Positions 16,662 to 24,510 of a DNA stretch of 64,000 nucleotides are shown one piece after another. The stretch comes from Lacicoccus halitifaciens (GTDB taxonomy: Bacteria > Bacillota > Bacilli > Staphylococcales > Salinicoccaceae), in NCBI RefSeq assembly GCF_040544485.1, contig NZ_JBDZDV010000001.1, forward strand, positions 1 to 64,000. The letters are read 5' to 3'. The position numbers and the translations under genes were made by a program. Each line of letters begins with the position of its first letter. The stretch's first letter is position 1. The notes beneath the pieces are model-generated. The model did not search any database. It saw nothing but the letters and a program-made list of their open reading frames with translations, and was not told the origin of the DNA.

Positions 16662-17603
16662 TTACGGCAGTATATGACCTGCAGCTTTATAGATCCGGTA
16701 CCATTCTTCGCGGGTGAGTTTAGTATCGGCAGCTTTCGCGATGTCTTCAAGCCTCGATGTATCCGTCGTGCCGACGATGGTCTGCATATCGGCAGGGTGT
16801 CTGAGTATCCATGCGACTGCCACCGCATTTTTGGTGATGCCGTGGGACTGTCCGATGTCTTCCAGTACATCATTTAACACTTTGTATTTTGGATCATCCA
16901 TGATGATGCCGTCGAAGTATCCGTAATGGAACGGTGACCACGCCTGCAGTGTAACATCATGCAGGCGGGCATGATCGAGCAGGCCGCCGTCACGATCTGC
17001 AGCACTCTCAAATGGCGTATTGGTCTGCATGCGGCTGTTGATCATATGCGGTGCACCGGCGCCGAACTGGACCTGGTTCGTGATGAGTTTATGGTCCGTG
17101 TGCTTCTGGACGAAGTCGAACTGAGCAGCATGGAAGTTGCTGAGGCCGAAATGCCTCACTTTTCCGCTGTCGTGCAGGTGGTCGAAAGCTTCTGCAATTT
17201 CCCTCAGCTCCATCAACGCGTCCGGACGGTGGAGCATGAGAATATCCAGGTAGTCCGTACCGAGACGCTCGAGGATGCCGTCGACGGAATCCAGTATATG
17301 TGATTTTGAAAGGTCGTAGTACTGATCTTCTTTCCTGGTACTGTTGCCGGCATGACGGATGCCGCATTTACTCTGTATCAATATATCTTCACGGTTCACT
17401 TCTGAAGCGAGAATTTTACCGAACTTGCGCTCACACTCACCGTCGCCGTAAATGTCTGCGTGGTCGAACAGGTTGATGCCGAGTTCAATCGCCCTGTTAA
17501 CATGGGTGGCGAGTGCTTTATCTTCCATATCAGCGATGCGCATGCAACCGAGTACGATCTTTGAAGCTTCAAGTGTTGAACCGCCGAGCCTGATTTTTTC
17601 CAT
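16662..17603 (-). CDS. Aldo/keto reductase (YdhF-like)
   Basis: A 313-residue NAD(P)H-dependent aldo/keto reductase. The catalytic tetrad is visible: Asp and Tyr in FDHADIYGDGE, Lys in IQSKCG, and His in ILMLHRPD. The C-terminal cofactor-binding segment TIVGTTDTSRLEDIAKA is present. The substrate is unknown; the closest type is the YdhF/oxidoreductase group of unassigned physiology. GAGGTGATAG lies before the ATG. It is monocistronic. Confidence 0.88.
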   Translation of the reverse strand: MEKIRLGGSTLEASKIVLGCMRIADMEDKALATHVNRAIELGINLFDHADIYGDGECERKFGKILASEVNREDILIQSKCGIRHAGNSTRKEDQYYDLSKSHILDSVDGILERLGTDYLDILMLHRPDALMELREIAEAFDHLHDSGKVRHFGLSNFHAAQFDFVQKHTDHKLITNQVQFGAGAPHMINSRMQTNTPFESAADRDGGLLDHARLHDVTLQAWSPFHYGYFDGIIMDDPKYKVLNDVLEDIGQSHGITKNAVAVAWILRHPADMQTIVGTTDTSRLEDIAKAADTKLTREEWYRIYKAAGHILP

Positions 17604-17894
17604 TTGTCTATCACCTCGGAATTATTCTATCATAGTTTGCCTGAGAGCAAATCGTAGAATGGAGAAGGTCTGTACAAGACCAATGACGGTGGATTTAAGC
17701 GCAGCAATCAGGGTATGTCAAAGATGAAAAAACAGATAGCTATTATGTTTTCAGATAATTATGATAAAATTACTTTAAGGATTTTTACATTTTGATTCAA
17801 GATTTGAAAGTCTCATTTGATTTTTGATTCTGGGTTTCAACGGCTGAATTTTAACATATTCAGTTCAATATCTTATAAAAGGGGAGGAAAAACA

Positions 17895-19280
17895 ATGGAG
17901 AAAGTTTCGTGGTCAAGGGTAATGTTCATATTGATGCTGGTCTTTGTACTGGCTTTGGCGGCATGCGGCAATGATGAGGCGTCAGATGAACCAACCGATG
18001 AACCGGACGCTGCAACAGAAGAAACCGATGACTCGGATAACGCAACAGAGGAAACTGATGATTCGGTTGCTGAAACAGAGGAAAGTGCTGACGAGGGCGC
18101 TGATGAAAGTGCAGATACGGACGCACAAGCTGAACCGGCAGAAACTGAACCACAAGTGACTGATTTTGAACCGGCATTTCTAGAACAGACAAGAGCACCT
18201 GAAGTGGTGACTGAAGCAGAACTTGATGTGGAAGTGGTTGTTGAGGATCTTGGTGTGTCCTGGGGTATGGAGGAGTTTGATACAAACCGCTTACTTGTTA
18301 CACAAAGGGATTCAGCAGAACTTCTTATTGTAAACCTTGAAGACGGTTCTGTTTCAGATCCAATCGAAGGTACGCCGGAAGTGAATAACGAAGACCAGGG
18401 TGGCTTGCTTGATGTAGCCATTGCACCTGATTTTGAGGAATCAAGGTTGGTATTTTTGACGTTTTCTCAAGATATTGAAGGTGGTACTGTTACTTCTGTC
18501 GGTAAAGGTGCTTTATCAGAAGACGAAGCCTCACTTGAAGATTTTGAAGTGATTTTCCAGGCAACACCGGCATATGATGGTACCTTGCACTATGGCGGAC
18601 GTATCATCTTTGATGATGATGAGAATTTATTCTTAACAACTGGTGAACGTTCAGATGACCCGATCCGCGAACGTGCACAAGACTTGGATGCATACTTAGG
18701 TAAAGTCATTCACATTACACAAGATGGGGAACCAGTGGATACGAATCCATTCATCGAAGATGAAGACGCACTGGACGGGATTTACAGTTACGGTCACCGT
18801 AATACTCAAGGGGTGGACTTCCATCCTGAAACAGGGGACTTATGGATTGTTGAATTCGGTCCACAGGCCGGGGATGAACTGAATATCATTGAACCGGGTA
18901 ATAACTATGGATGGCCGGTTGTTTCCTACGGTATCGAGTACACCGGTGAACTGGTCAATGAGGGCATTTCAGAACACGAGGCGCAGGGCTTTGTTGAACC
19001 AAGATATTATTGGGATCCGACAAGTGCACCAAGCGGTATGTCATTCTATGATAACGACGCAATTCCTGAATGGGAGAACAACTTGTTCATCGGTGGACTG
19101 GCGCCGAACTATATTGTACGTGTCATTATTGAAGATGACCTCATCGTTGGGGAAGAACGTCTTTTAACTGAAGAAGGCGAACGTTTCCGTGATATTCTAG
19201 TAACTGAGGATGGCGCGCTTGTTGCTAGCACTGATGGCGGGCTGATCTACAGAATTACTGCAGCAGGTGAAGGTGAATAA
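17895..19280 (+). CDS. Lipoprotein of the PQQ-dependent sugar dehydrogenase family (YliI-like)
   Basis: A 461-residue lipoprotein. The N-terminus is a lipoprotein signal (lipobox LAAC), then about 70 residues of Asp/Glu/Thr-rich linker, then a six-bladed beta-propeller of the glucose/sorbosone dehydrogenase type (about residues 105-455). Recognisable blocks are LHYGGRIIFDDDENLFLTTG, YGHRNTQGVDFHP and GNNYGWPVVSYG. Relatives oxidise aldose sugars with PQQ; whether this organism makes PQQ is unknown. The ATG at 17895 has GGGGAGG seven bases upstream; a longer frame has no ribosome site. The gene uses more AT-ending codons than its neighbours, a possible sign of recent acquisition. Confidence 0.82.
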   Translation: MEKVSWSRVMFILMLVFVLALAACGNDEASDEPTDEPDAATEETDDSDNATEETDDSVAETEESADEGADESADTDAQAEPAETEPQVTDFEPAFLEQTRAPEVVTEAELDVEVVVEDLGVSWGMEEFDTNRLLVTQRDSAELLIVNLEDGSVSDPIEGTPEVNNEDQGGLLDVAIAPDFEESRLVFLTFSQDIEGGTVTSVGKGALSEDEASLEDFEVIFQATPAYDGTLHYGGRIIFDDDENLFLTTGERSDDPIRERAQDLDAYLGKVIHITQDGEPVDTNPFIEDEDALDGIYSYGHRNTQGVDFHPETGDLWIVEFGPQAGDELNIIEPGNNYGWPVVSYGIEYTGELVNEGISEHEAQGFVEPRYYWDPTSAPSGMSFYDNDAIPEWENNLFIGGLAPNYIVRVIIEDDLIVGEERLLTEEGERFRDILVTEDGALVASTDGGLIYRITAAGEGE

Positions 19281-19316
19281 TTTATTATTTTATTAATGCA
19301 CTTTACAATATTAAAA

Positions 19317-19356
19317 AAGCAGGCATCCATGGAAATCCAGGAATGCCTGCTTCTTT
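19317..19356 (+). terminator. Terminator of the sugar-dehydrogenase gene
   Basis: A 10-bp stem AAGCAGGCAT/ATGCCTGCTT (19317-19326 with 19343-19352) is followed by CTTTT. Confidence 0.8.
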
Positions 19357-19382
19357 TGCTGCCTGTGCAGAGCCAGGAAAAA

Positions 19383-19413
19383 TAAAAAAGCCGCTAAACT
19401 TATCGTTTAGCGG
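19383..19413 (-). terminator. Terminator of the tRNA-Asn/tRNA-Ser unit
   Basis: A 9-bp stem CCGCTAAAC/GTTTAGCGG (19391-19399 with 19405-19413) is preceded by an A-rich run on the plus strand, so the T tract is on the minus strand, downstream of tRNA-Ser. Confidence 0.8.
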
Positions 19414-19427
19414 GTATAAATTAGGAG

Positions 19428-19516
19428 CGGAGATGGAGGGATTTGAACCCTCGCGCCGCGCAATGCGACCTATACCCTTAGCAGGGGTACCTCTTCAGCC
19501 ACTTGAGTACATCTCC
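19428..19516 (-). tRNA. tRNA-Ser (GCT)
   Basis: The 89-base minus-strand sequence folds as a class II tRNA with acceptor GGAGATG/CATCTCC, a long variable arm, T-loop GGTTCAAATCC and anticodon loop CTGCTAA, giving anticodon GCT (codons AGC/AGU). No CCA is encoded. Confidence 0.93.
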
Positions 19517-19519
19517 ATA

Positions 19520-19594
19520 TGGCTCCACAGGTAGGATTCGAACCTACGACCGATCGGTTAACAGCCGATAGCTCTACCACTGAGCTACTGTGGA
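19520..19594 (-). tRNA. tRNA-Asn (GTT), copy 1
   Basis: The minus strand carries TCCACAG/CTGTGGA acceptor arms, discriminator G, encoded CCA (19520-19522) and anticodon loop CTGTTAA (anticodon GTT). The sequence is identical to the plus-strand copy at 26689-26763. It precedes tRNA-Ser by three bases and probably shares its transcript. Confidence 0.95.
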
Positions 19595-19712
19595 ATAATA
19601 AATGTTTTTCAATCGAACATTATTAATTATAGCAACATGACCCTGCCTTTTCAATGGCAAATGCGCATTTATTAAGAGAAATTTACACCTTGTTAATAAA
19701 AGGAGGGGTTTT

Positions 19713-19868
19713 ATGGATAATGGCAAGTCCGTCGTGAAAACGGGTGTGGGGTTCGGCACTGTGCTGGCGATCACGATATCATGGAGCCTGCACCAGTCGA
19801 TCCTTTGGGCGATCATCCACGGTCTGCTGAGCTGGATTTACGTTATATATTATATACTGACGAGATGA
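19713..19868 (+). CDS. 51-residue hydrophobic small membrane protein
   Basis: A short gene with AAAGGAGGGG six bases before ATG 19713. The product begins MDNGKSVVKTGVGFGT, then has a hydrophobic stretch containing SWSLHQSILWAIIHGLLSW and ends YYILTR. One or two membrane helices are predicted. Small proteins of this shape, often beginning with the same GKxxxKTGxGFGTVLA pattern, occur in other Bacillota; no function is known to me. The strong ribosome site and consistent codon use support it as real. Confidence 0.72.
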   Translation: MDNGKSVVKTGVGFGTVLAITISWSLHQSILWAIIHGLLSWIYVIYYILTR

Positions 19869-19875
19869 TGGGAAT

Positions 19876-20002
19876 AAAAAAAGACCGGGAGTCCCGGTCT
19901 CAAGTTTCGAATATATTTTCTCGTAGTTGAAAATGATTTGATACAGTACTCAAGCGTACTAATTTTGGGGGGCCAATAATTATTAACTGATAATCATTTT
20001 CA
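19876..20002 (-). ncRNA. Putative Fur-controlled small regulatory RNA with C-rich loop
   Basis: No reading frame fits this stretch, yet it has every element of a free-standing RNA gene on the minus strand. There is a consensus promoter upstream, two Fur-box-like sequences over it, and a predicted start near 20002. Next come a single-stranded segment with GGCCCCCC (19967-19974) that is flanked by UUGG/CCAA, a short hairpin AGUAC/GUACU (about 19946-19961), and an intrinsic terminator with stem AGACCGG/CCGGTCT (19882-19888 with 19894-19900) and T7. The predicted length is about 127 bases. Known analogues by logic are IsrR of S. aureus and FsrA of B. subtilis: iron-starvation sRNAs whose C-rich stretches block Shine-Dalgarno sequences. 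Homology to either was not tested. Function is inferred. Confidence 0.72.
19988..20002. promoter_or_regulatory. Fur-box-like site 2 (at predicted sRNA start)
   Basis: TGATAATCATTTTCA matches the 7-1-7 Fur consensus TGATAAT-N-ATTATCA at all but one of 14 defined positions. It overlaps the predicted transcription start. Confidence 0.75.
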
Positions 20003-20008
20003 ATTAGA

Positions 20009-20037
20009 ATTATATTATAAATGAGAATCGTTGTCAA
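20009..20037 (-). promoter_or_regulatory. Consensus sigma-A promoter of the putative sRNA
   Basis: On the minus strand TTGACA (20032-20037) and TATAAT (20009-20014) are separated by exactly 17 bases. It lies between the stop codon of the VOC gene and the sRNA. Confidence 0.82.
20022..20036. promoter_or_regulatory. Fur-box-like site 1 (over the -35 element)
   Basis: TGAGAATCGTTGTCA matches the 7-1-7 Fur consensus at 11 of 14 positions and overlaps the -35 hexamer, as expected for a repressor site. Confidence 0.65.
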
Positions 20038-20064
20038 TTGAATATATAAAAATCCATAGGGAAA

Positions 20065-20910
20065 TTATACACTAATCTTGACTCTGTTGCCTGCAGGGTC
20101 TTCGGAGAAGGTGCCTTCAGGTGTTTCTTCAACAATATAACCGAGGGATTTCAGATTGTTCACGGTCTCTTCAACCGCTTCCTCAGTATGGTACTTTATA
20201 ATATAATGATTCAGTCCGACGCTGTTTTTGGCGGGTTTCGGTGCACCCACGCCATTCCATACGTTCACTGCGATATGGTGATGGTACTTGCTGAAGCCGA
20301 GGAACGCTGCCTGAGGGCCGAATCTTAAAATCATCTCGAGGCCGAGTCCTTCAGTATAGAATTTCACGGCATCTTCAATGCTGGAAACATGAAGGTGCAG
20401 GTGACCCATGACGGTTTCTTCAGGCAGGCCGTTGAAAGGCTGTCCTTTATAAGTCGACATCACGTCCTGTACATCCAATGGTTCCGTGACCATGTGGACT
20501 TCGCCATTGTTCCAGGACCATTCTTCCGGTGCACGGTCGCGGTAAACTTCAATGCCGTTGCCATCCGGATCATCAAGGTAGAGTGCCTCACTGACGGCAT
20601 GGTCGGAAGCGCCGAGTCGGACATCCTTTTCCGCCAGGTGTTTGATGAAAGCCGCAAGGTCGGAGCGGTCGGGCAGAAGGATCGCAAAATGGTACAGCCC
20701 ACTTGTACGGTGTCTGTTTATAGGGTTTGAAGGCTCAACCAGTCTGAGCAGTGTAGTTTTGCCGTCTGCAGTCAGCTCTGCCTCTTTACCCGTCTGGGAC
20801 TTCACCTTGAAGCCGATTACCTCCTGATAGAAATCGAGGGATTTCTTTAGATCACTTACATTTATCGTTACTTCAGAAACATAATTTACAGGTGCTTTAT
20901 GGAAATTCAT
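20065..20910 (-). CDS. VOC-family extradiol dioxygenase-like protein (CatE type)
   Basis: A 281-residue protein of two tandem vicinal-oxygen-chelate modules (about residues 9-125 and 165-281), the architecture of CatE/YfiE-type catechol-2,3-dioxygenases that detoxify catechols and quinones. Candidate metal ligands are in GLYHFAILLPD, MGHLHLHVSS and the C-terminal VEETPEGTFSEDPAGN. GGAGG precedes the ATG. It is divergent from an HxlR-type regulator, with a palindrome over its promoter, the arrangement known for quinone-responsive YodB/CatR/QsrR circuits. Confidence 0.85.
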   Translation of the reverse strand: MNFHKAPVNYVSEVTINVSDLKKSLDFYQEVIGFKVKSQTGKEAELTADGKTTLLRLVEPSNPINRHRTSGLYHFAILLPDRSDLAAFIKHLAEKDVRLGASDHAVSEALYLDDPDGNGIEVYRDRAPEEWSWNNGEVHMVTEPLDVQDVMSTYKGQPFNGLPEETVMGHLHLHVSSIEDAVKFYTEGLGLEMILRFGPQAAFLGFSKYHHHIAVNVWNGVGAPKPAKNSVGLNHYIIKYHTEEAVEETVNNLKSLGYIVEETPEGTFSEDPAGNRVKISV

Positions 20911-20927
20911 TTATATCCTCCTCATTA

Positions 20928-20948
20928 ACTTACTATACGTTAGTAAGT
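20928..20948. promoter_or_regulatory. Palindromic operator between the VOC gene and the HxlR regulator
   Basis: A perfect 8-bp inverted repeat ACTTACTA-N5-TAGTAAGT lies 18 bases upstream of the VOC start codon, over a possible -10 element. Its core resembles the TTACTA/TAGTAA half-sites reported for YodB/CatR operators. Confidence 0.75.
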
Positions 20949-21039
20949 ATAATATAAACAACAGATATAATCAAGTTATGTATTTATCTTTTAAAAGAAA
21001 GGTGCATATGATATAATACTTGAAAAGGAAGTGATAGCT

Positions 21040-21387
21040 ATGAGGCAAGTTAAAAGTGAAATGTGCCCTCGTTTTGAAAAGGCTGTTAATATTTTAAGTC
21101 AGCGCTGGACGGCGCTCGTCATATATCAGATGCTGGACGCACCAAGGCGCTTCGGTGAAATACAGTCGGCAATCGGCGTAAGCGGTAAAGTTTTATCTGA
21201 CAGACTGAAGCATATGGAGCAGGAAGGCCTGATCAAAAGGGACGTTTATCCTGAAACGCCTGTGGTCATTGAATATTCATTGACTGAAAAAGGTGAATCA
21301 CTGGAGCCTGTACTGAGGGATATTGAGAACTGGTCGCAGGAATGGATCGAGACGCCGGACACTGAAAAAGAAACTGTCGAAAAGTGA
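21040..21387 (+). CDS. HxlR/MarR-type regulator, QsrR/YodB-like
   Basis: A 115-residue winged-helix repressor. The N-terminal block SEMCPRFEKAVNILSQRW contains the single cysteine (Cys9) that aligns with the quinone-reactive cysteine of QsrR and YodB; SGKVLSDRLKHMEQEGLI forms the recognition helix and YSLTEKG the wing. Family knowledge: quinones or electrophiles modify the cysteine and release the repressor from dioxygenase and azoreductase genes. The ATG at 21040 is preceded by GGAAG at eight bases; an in-frame GTG at 21031 lies too close. A TATAAT box sits at about 21012-21017. Confidence 0.87.
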   Translation: MRQVKSEMCPRFEKAVNILSQRWTALVIYQMLDAPRRFGEIQSAIGVSGKVLSDRLKHMEQEGLIKRDVYPETPVVIEYSLTEKGESLEPVLRDIENWSQEWIETPDTEKETVEK

Positions 21388-21404
21388 AGATTTGTGAAAT
21401 GAAA

Positions 21405-21438
21405 GAGCACCCGGGAGTGATTTCCCTGGTGCTCTTTT
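21405..21438. terminator. Shared terminator of HxlR gene and nuclease gene
   Basis: A 12-bp stem (21405-21416 with 21423-21434, one mismatch) ends in TTTT on the plus strand and TTTC on the minus strand, between convergent genes. Confidence 0.8.
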
Positions 21439-22010
21439 CATTCCGCCCATATGCCGGCATTCTCCAGCTGAGCGGCTGCTTCCGCCGCCTCCAGGCGATC
21501 CAGATAGCTCGTATTCGGCGGGTGTACATATCTCACCTCGGCGAGCCCTTCCCGGATGAGTATTTCATTGACCATCTCACCGTCTGCGTAGATGTAAGCC
21601 AAATATCTGCCGTAATCATCCGTCAGGGGACCGACATCAAATTCGACCTCCACAGTATCCGCGTCAGTCAGAAGTTCCCGCACCCTCTCCGACGCTTCGA
21701 CGGCGTAGGGCTCGGGCATGCCGGAATTTGTCCGCACTTCAGGCGTGTCGATAATCAAATACCGGAAGCTTTCACTGCTGCCGTTGAAATTGAAACGCGT
21801 CGTATCACCGTCGATGAATTGATCGACAGTCACTTCATGGAATACACCGAGTGTATATTCCTCCGCATCATTCTCCGCCCCTGAAAAGAGATAGGTGATG
21901 CCGGCGATGACAAGGACCAGGATGAGTCCCGGCCAGCCGAGCTTTTTGATCATCCGCCGGTTCCTTTTATTATCGAGTGCGCTGACATCGAATTTTCGGT
22001 TCTGCCTCAT
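21438..22010 (-). CDS. Membrane-anchored thermonuclease (SNase family)
   Basis: A 190-residue protein with an N-terminal basic cytoplasmic stretch, one transmembrane helix (about residues 27-45) and a staphylococcal-nuclease domain (about 55-190). Catalytic elements are intact: DGDT, the Arg and Glu of FRYLIIDTPEV, and the Arg of DDYGRYLAYIY. It should cleave DNA or RNA with calcium outside the cell while anchored, or be released by processing. The start at 22010 has AAGGA eight bases upstream. Longer frames begin up to 30 codons earlier without a ribosome site. Confidence 0.88.
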   Translation of the reverse strand: MRQNRKFDVSALDNKRNRRMIKKLGWPGLILVLVIAGITYLFSGAENDAEEYTLGVFHEVTVDQFIDGDTTRFNFNGSSESFRYLIIDTPEVRTNSGMPEPYAVEASERVRELLTDADTVEVEFDVGPLTDDYGRYLAYIYADGEMVNEILIREGLAEVRYVHPPNTSYLDRLEAAEAAAQLENAGIWAE

Positions 22011-22131
22011 ATTGAACATCCTTCGTATGAAATCATTGCTTTTCATTATACTACATATACTTACAGTAAATAAAAAGTGTTGACCCTGACGCAGCGTCAT
22101 AGTTTAAATTGTAATTAAGGGAGGTGCGGAC

Positions 22132-22860
22132 ATGAAAATAAAGGAAGCAGCGGCACTGACGGGGGTGAGCGTCAGGACCCTGCACCATTATGATGATATC
22201 GGTCTGATCAGTCCGGAGCGGTCGGGGGAGAATGCCTACCGTGAATACACGGATGCGGACCTTGCCAGGCTGCAGCAGGTTTTATTCTTCAAAAAGCTGG
22301 GTTTCAAGCTCTCCCACGTAAAAGAGATCCTCAGCCGGCCGGACTATGACCAGGAAGAGGCGCTGAGGATGCAGAAGGAAATGCTGCAGGAAGAGCAAGC
22401 GCGCATTACTGAGATGATTGAAACAATTGATCTGACGATCAGAGACTTGAAAGGAGAGATTGAAATGACGAGTGCGGATAAATTTAAAGGCATCGACTTC
22501 AGCCGCAACCCTTATGAAGCGGAGGCGAGGGAGCGCTGGGGAGATGAAGCGGTGAACCGGGCCGGGGAAAAGCTCGAACAGATGGGTCCGGAACATGCGA
22601 AGGAACGGTTTGATGAAATATATTCGAGGCTGGCCGAAATCAGGCATATGGATCCTGCATCGGTTGAGGCGCAGGGCAGGATAGGGGAGTGGTATCATTT
22701 CCTTAATGAAATGGGCGACTATACGCCGGAAATGTTCAAAGGACTCGGGGATATGTATGTCGAAGATGAGAGGTTTAAAAAGAAAATTGATCAATATGGC
22801 AGCGGCCTCGCTCGATTCATGCGGGATGCCATGGCTGAATTTTATGACCAAAATAAATAA
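22132..22860 (+). CDS. MerR-family regulator with TipAS domain
   Basis: A 242-residue activator: an N-terminal MerR winged helix (KIKEAAALTGVSVRTLHHYDDIGL), a dimerisation coiled coil (about residues 75-110) and a C-terminal TipAS-type ligand-binding domain (about 125-240). Relatives such as TipA and Mta respond to thiopeptides or hydrophobic drugs and activate exporters. GGGAGGTG precedes the ATG. No exporter is adjacent; the MATE gene at 27659 is too far to link. Target unknown. Confidence 0.88.
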   Translation: MKIKEAAALTGVSVRTLHHYDDIGLISPERSGENAYREYTDADLARLQQVLFFKKLGFKLSHVKEILSRPDYDQEEALRMQKEMLQEEQARITEMIETIDLTIRDLKGEIEMTSADKFKGIDFSRNPYEAEARERWGDEAVNRAGEKLEQMGPEHAKERFDEIYSRLAEIRHMDPASVEAQGRIGEWYHFLNEMGDYTPEMFKGLGDMYVEDERFKKKIDQYGSGLARFMRDAMAEFYDQNK

Positions 22861-22880
22861 CCCCGTAAGGGGTTATTTTT
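22856..22880. terminator. Terminator after the MerR gene
   Basis: A 9-bp stem AATAACCCC/GGGGTTATT (22856-22864 with 22869-22877) is followed by TTT. It overlaps the end of the convergent DUF1697 gene. Confidence 0.85.
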
Positions 22881-23412
22881 CTGCCATCATACTGTGGATT
22901 TTTCGGAACGTGTTCACATTCCGTACTGTCATATGCTTGTAGATGTCGGTGCCGACCATTTTGGAGATGCCGCTCCTGCCCGCATCCCGCTTCCAGACGG
23001 ACCAGAGCACTGCACCGGGGCTGTATATGACGGTGTCGATGCCCGGGCGTATCTTCAGGCTGTCCATAATGGAGGCGTCGTCTATCTCCTCCCATAAGAA
23101 CATGACATCACTTTTCATCTCTTTATCATTTTGCCATGAATCAGGAAGGACTTCACCGATCGCCTCGATTTCCGGCCTGCTGCGCACGAGCACTTTGATA
23201 TCCAGGCTGAAGTCCTCCTGGATCGCCGTTTCAAGTAGGCCGGGGAGTGCTCCTTTCGGTGTGCTGTCATCGGTGAAGATGATATTGCCGGAATTGATGT
23301 AGGTGACGACATCTTTCATGCCGGAATTCTCGAAAGTGGTTTTAAGGGTTTTCATATCAATCTTATTTCTTCCGCCGATGTTGATGCCGCGGAGGAGGGC
23401 CACATATCTCAT
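22873..23412 (-). CDS. DUF1697-family protein
   Basis: A 179-residue cytoplasmic protein of the DUF1697 family, recognised by the N-terminal MRYVALLRGINIGGRNKI and by TYINSGNIIF. No biochemical role is established. AAAGGAG lies eight bases before the ATG at 23412; an ATG two codons upstream is too close to it. It is followed upstream, on the same strand, by a Dus gene with a 21-base gap, so they may be co-transcribed. Confidence 0.85.
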   Translation of the reverse strand: MRYVALLRGINIGGRNKIDMKTLKTTFENSGMKDVVTYINSGNIIFTDDSTPKGALPGLLETAIQEDFSLDIKVLVRSRPEIEAIGEVLPDSWQNDKEMKSDVMFLWEEIDDASIMDSLKIRPGIDTVIYSPGAVLWSVWKRDAGRSGISKMVGTDIYKHMTVRNVNTFRKIHSMMAEK

Positions 23413-23433
23413 GCACATCGCTCCTTTTAAGGT

Positions 23434-24405
23434 TTAAATGTCTGCAGATTCATGCTGGAAACTGTCGAGCAGTGCCCTTGCCTCGTCGGTCGACCGGGTA
23501 TTCATGAGTGCATTCCTCAGTTCCGCAGCACCCCTGAACCCTTTGACATAAATCTTGAAGAAGCGGTGGAGCGGTGTGTATTTGCGCGGTTCGATCTCGG
23601 AGTACTCATCGAACAGATCGAGGTGGACACGGAGCAGGTTCAAGAGCTCCTCACTCGTATGCTCTTTTGCCTCATGCTCGAATGCGTAGGGATTTTTGAA
23701 GATACCCCGGCCGATCATGACGCCGTCCACGCCGTATTTCTCCGCAAGCTCAAGCCCTTTGGCGCGGTCGGGGATGTCCCCGTTGATTGTCAGAAGTGTG
23801 TCTGGTGCGACTTCATCACGCAGTTTCTTGATCTCCGGAATGAGCTCCCAGTGTGCGTCCGCCTTGCTCATTTCCTTCCTTGTCCTGAGGTGGATGGAGA
23901 GGTTCACGATATCCTGCTCCAGTATATGCTTAAGCCAGTCATGCCACTCGTCCACGTCGGTCATTCCGAGGCGTGTCTTCACGCTGACGGGGAGTCCGCC
24001 TGCTTTCGCAGCTTCAATCAGTTCCGCGGCGACGTCCGGACGCCGGATCAGGCCGCAGCCTTTTCCATCTCCGACGACGTTCGGCACCGGGCAGCCCATA
24101 TTGATGTCGAGCCCTTTGAATCCGGCCTCGGCCATGCCGATGCTCATTTCACGGAAATGATCCGGGTTGTCCCCCCATATATGTGCAACGATCGGCTGCT
24201 CGTCTTCTGTAAACGTCAGGCGCCCGCGCACACTCGCTTTCCCTTCCGGGTGGCAGTAGCTTTCAGAGTTCGTGAACTCGGTGAAGTAGACATCCGGTGC
24301 CGCAGCTTCGGCCACGACATGGCGGAATACGACGTCCGTCACATCCTCCATCGGCGCCAGCACGAAGAACGGGCGGGGGAGCGCATGCCAAAAATTCTCT
24401 TTCAT
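23434..24405 (-). CDS. tRNA-dihydrouridine synthase
   Basis: A 323-residue FMN enzyme that reduces uridines in the D-loop of tRNAs. The TIM-barrel motifs are PFFVLAPMEDVTDVVFR at the N-terminus, DINMGCPVPNVVGDGKGCGL with the catalytic Cys, VKTRLG, and GDIPD/GVMIGRG for phosphate binding. The helical C-terminal tRNA-binding domain is present. Closest in type to DusB/DusC-like enzymes; which positions it modifies cannot be told. A GAGAGGA ribosome site precedes the ATG. Confidence 0.9.
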   Translation of the reverse strand: MKENFWHALPRPFFVLAPMEDVTDVVFRHVVAEAAAPDVYFTEFTNSESYCHPEGKASVRGRLTFTEDEQPIVAHIWGDNPDHFREMSIGMAEAGFKGLDINMGCPVPNVVGDGKGCGLIRRPDVAAELIEAAKAGGLPVSVKTRLGMTDVDEWHDWLKHILEQDIVNLSIHLRTRKEMSKADAHWELIPEIKKLRDEVAPDTLLTINGDIPDRAKGLELAEKYGVDGVMIGRGIFKNPYAFEHEAKEHTSEELLNLLRVHLDLFDEYSEIEPRKYTPLHRFFKIYVKGFRGAAELRNALMNTRSTDEARALLDSFQHESADI

Positions 24406-24510
24406 AATAGTACAATCCTCTCAATGGCTCCTTATATCCAATGATATACCAGCCTGTAAAATAACATATATATTATACCAGAATTTTGAAAGGAGAAAAA
24501 TGACTTAACA

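Noticed and set aside
17604..17894. Small genes between the aldo/keto reductase and the sugar dehydrogenase
   Set aside because: Only AT-rich sequence with short frames lacking ribosome sites; probably promoter regions for the two divergent genes.
19988..20036. Fur sites as operators for the VOC dioxygenase
   Set aside because: They lie beyond the 3' end of that gene, whose own promoter is about 900 bases away with a different palindrome. They fit only the minus-strand promoter leading to the sRNA.
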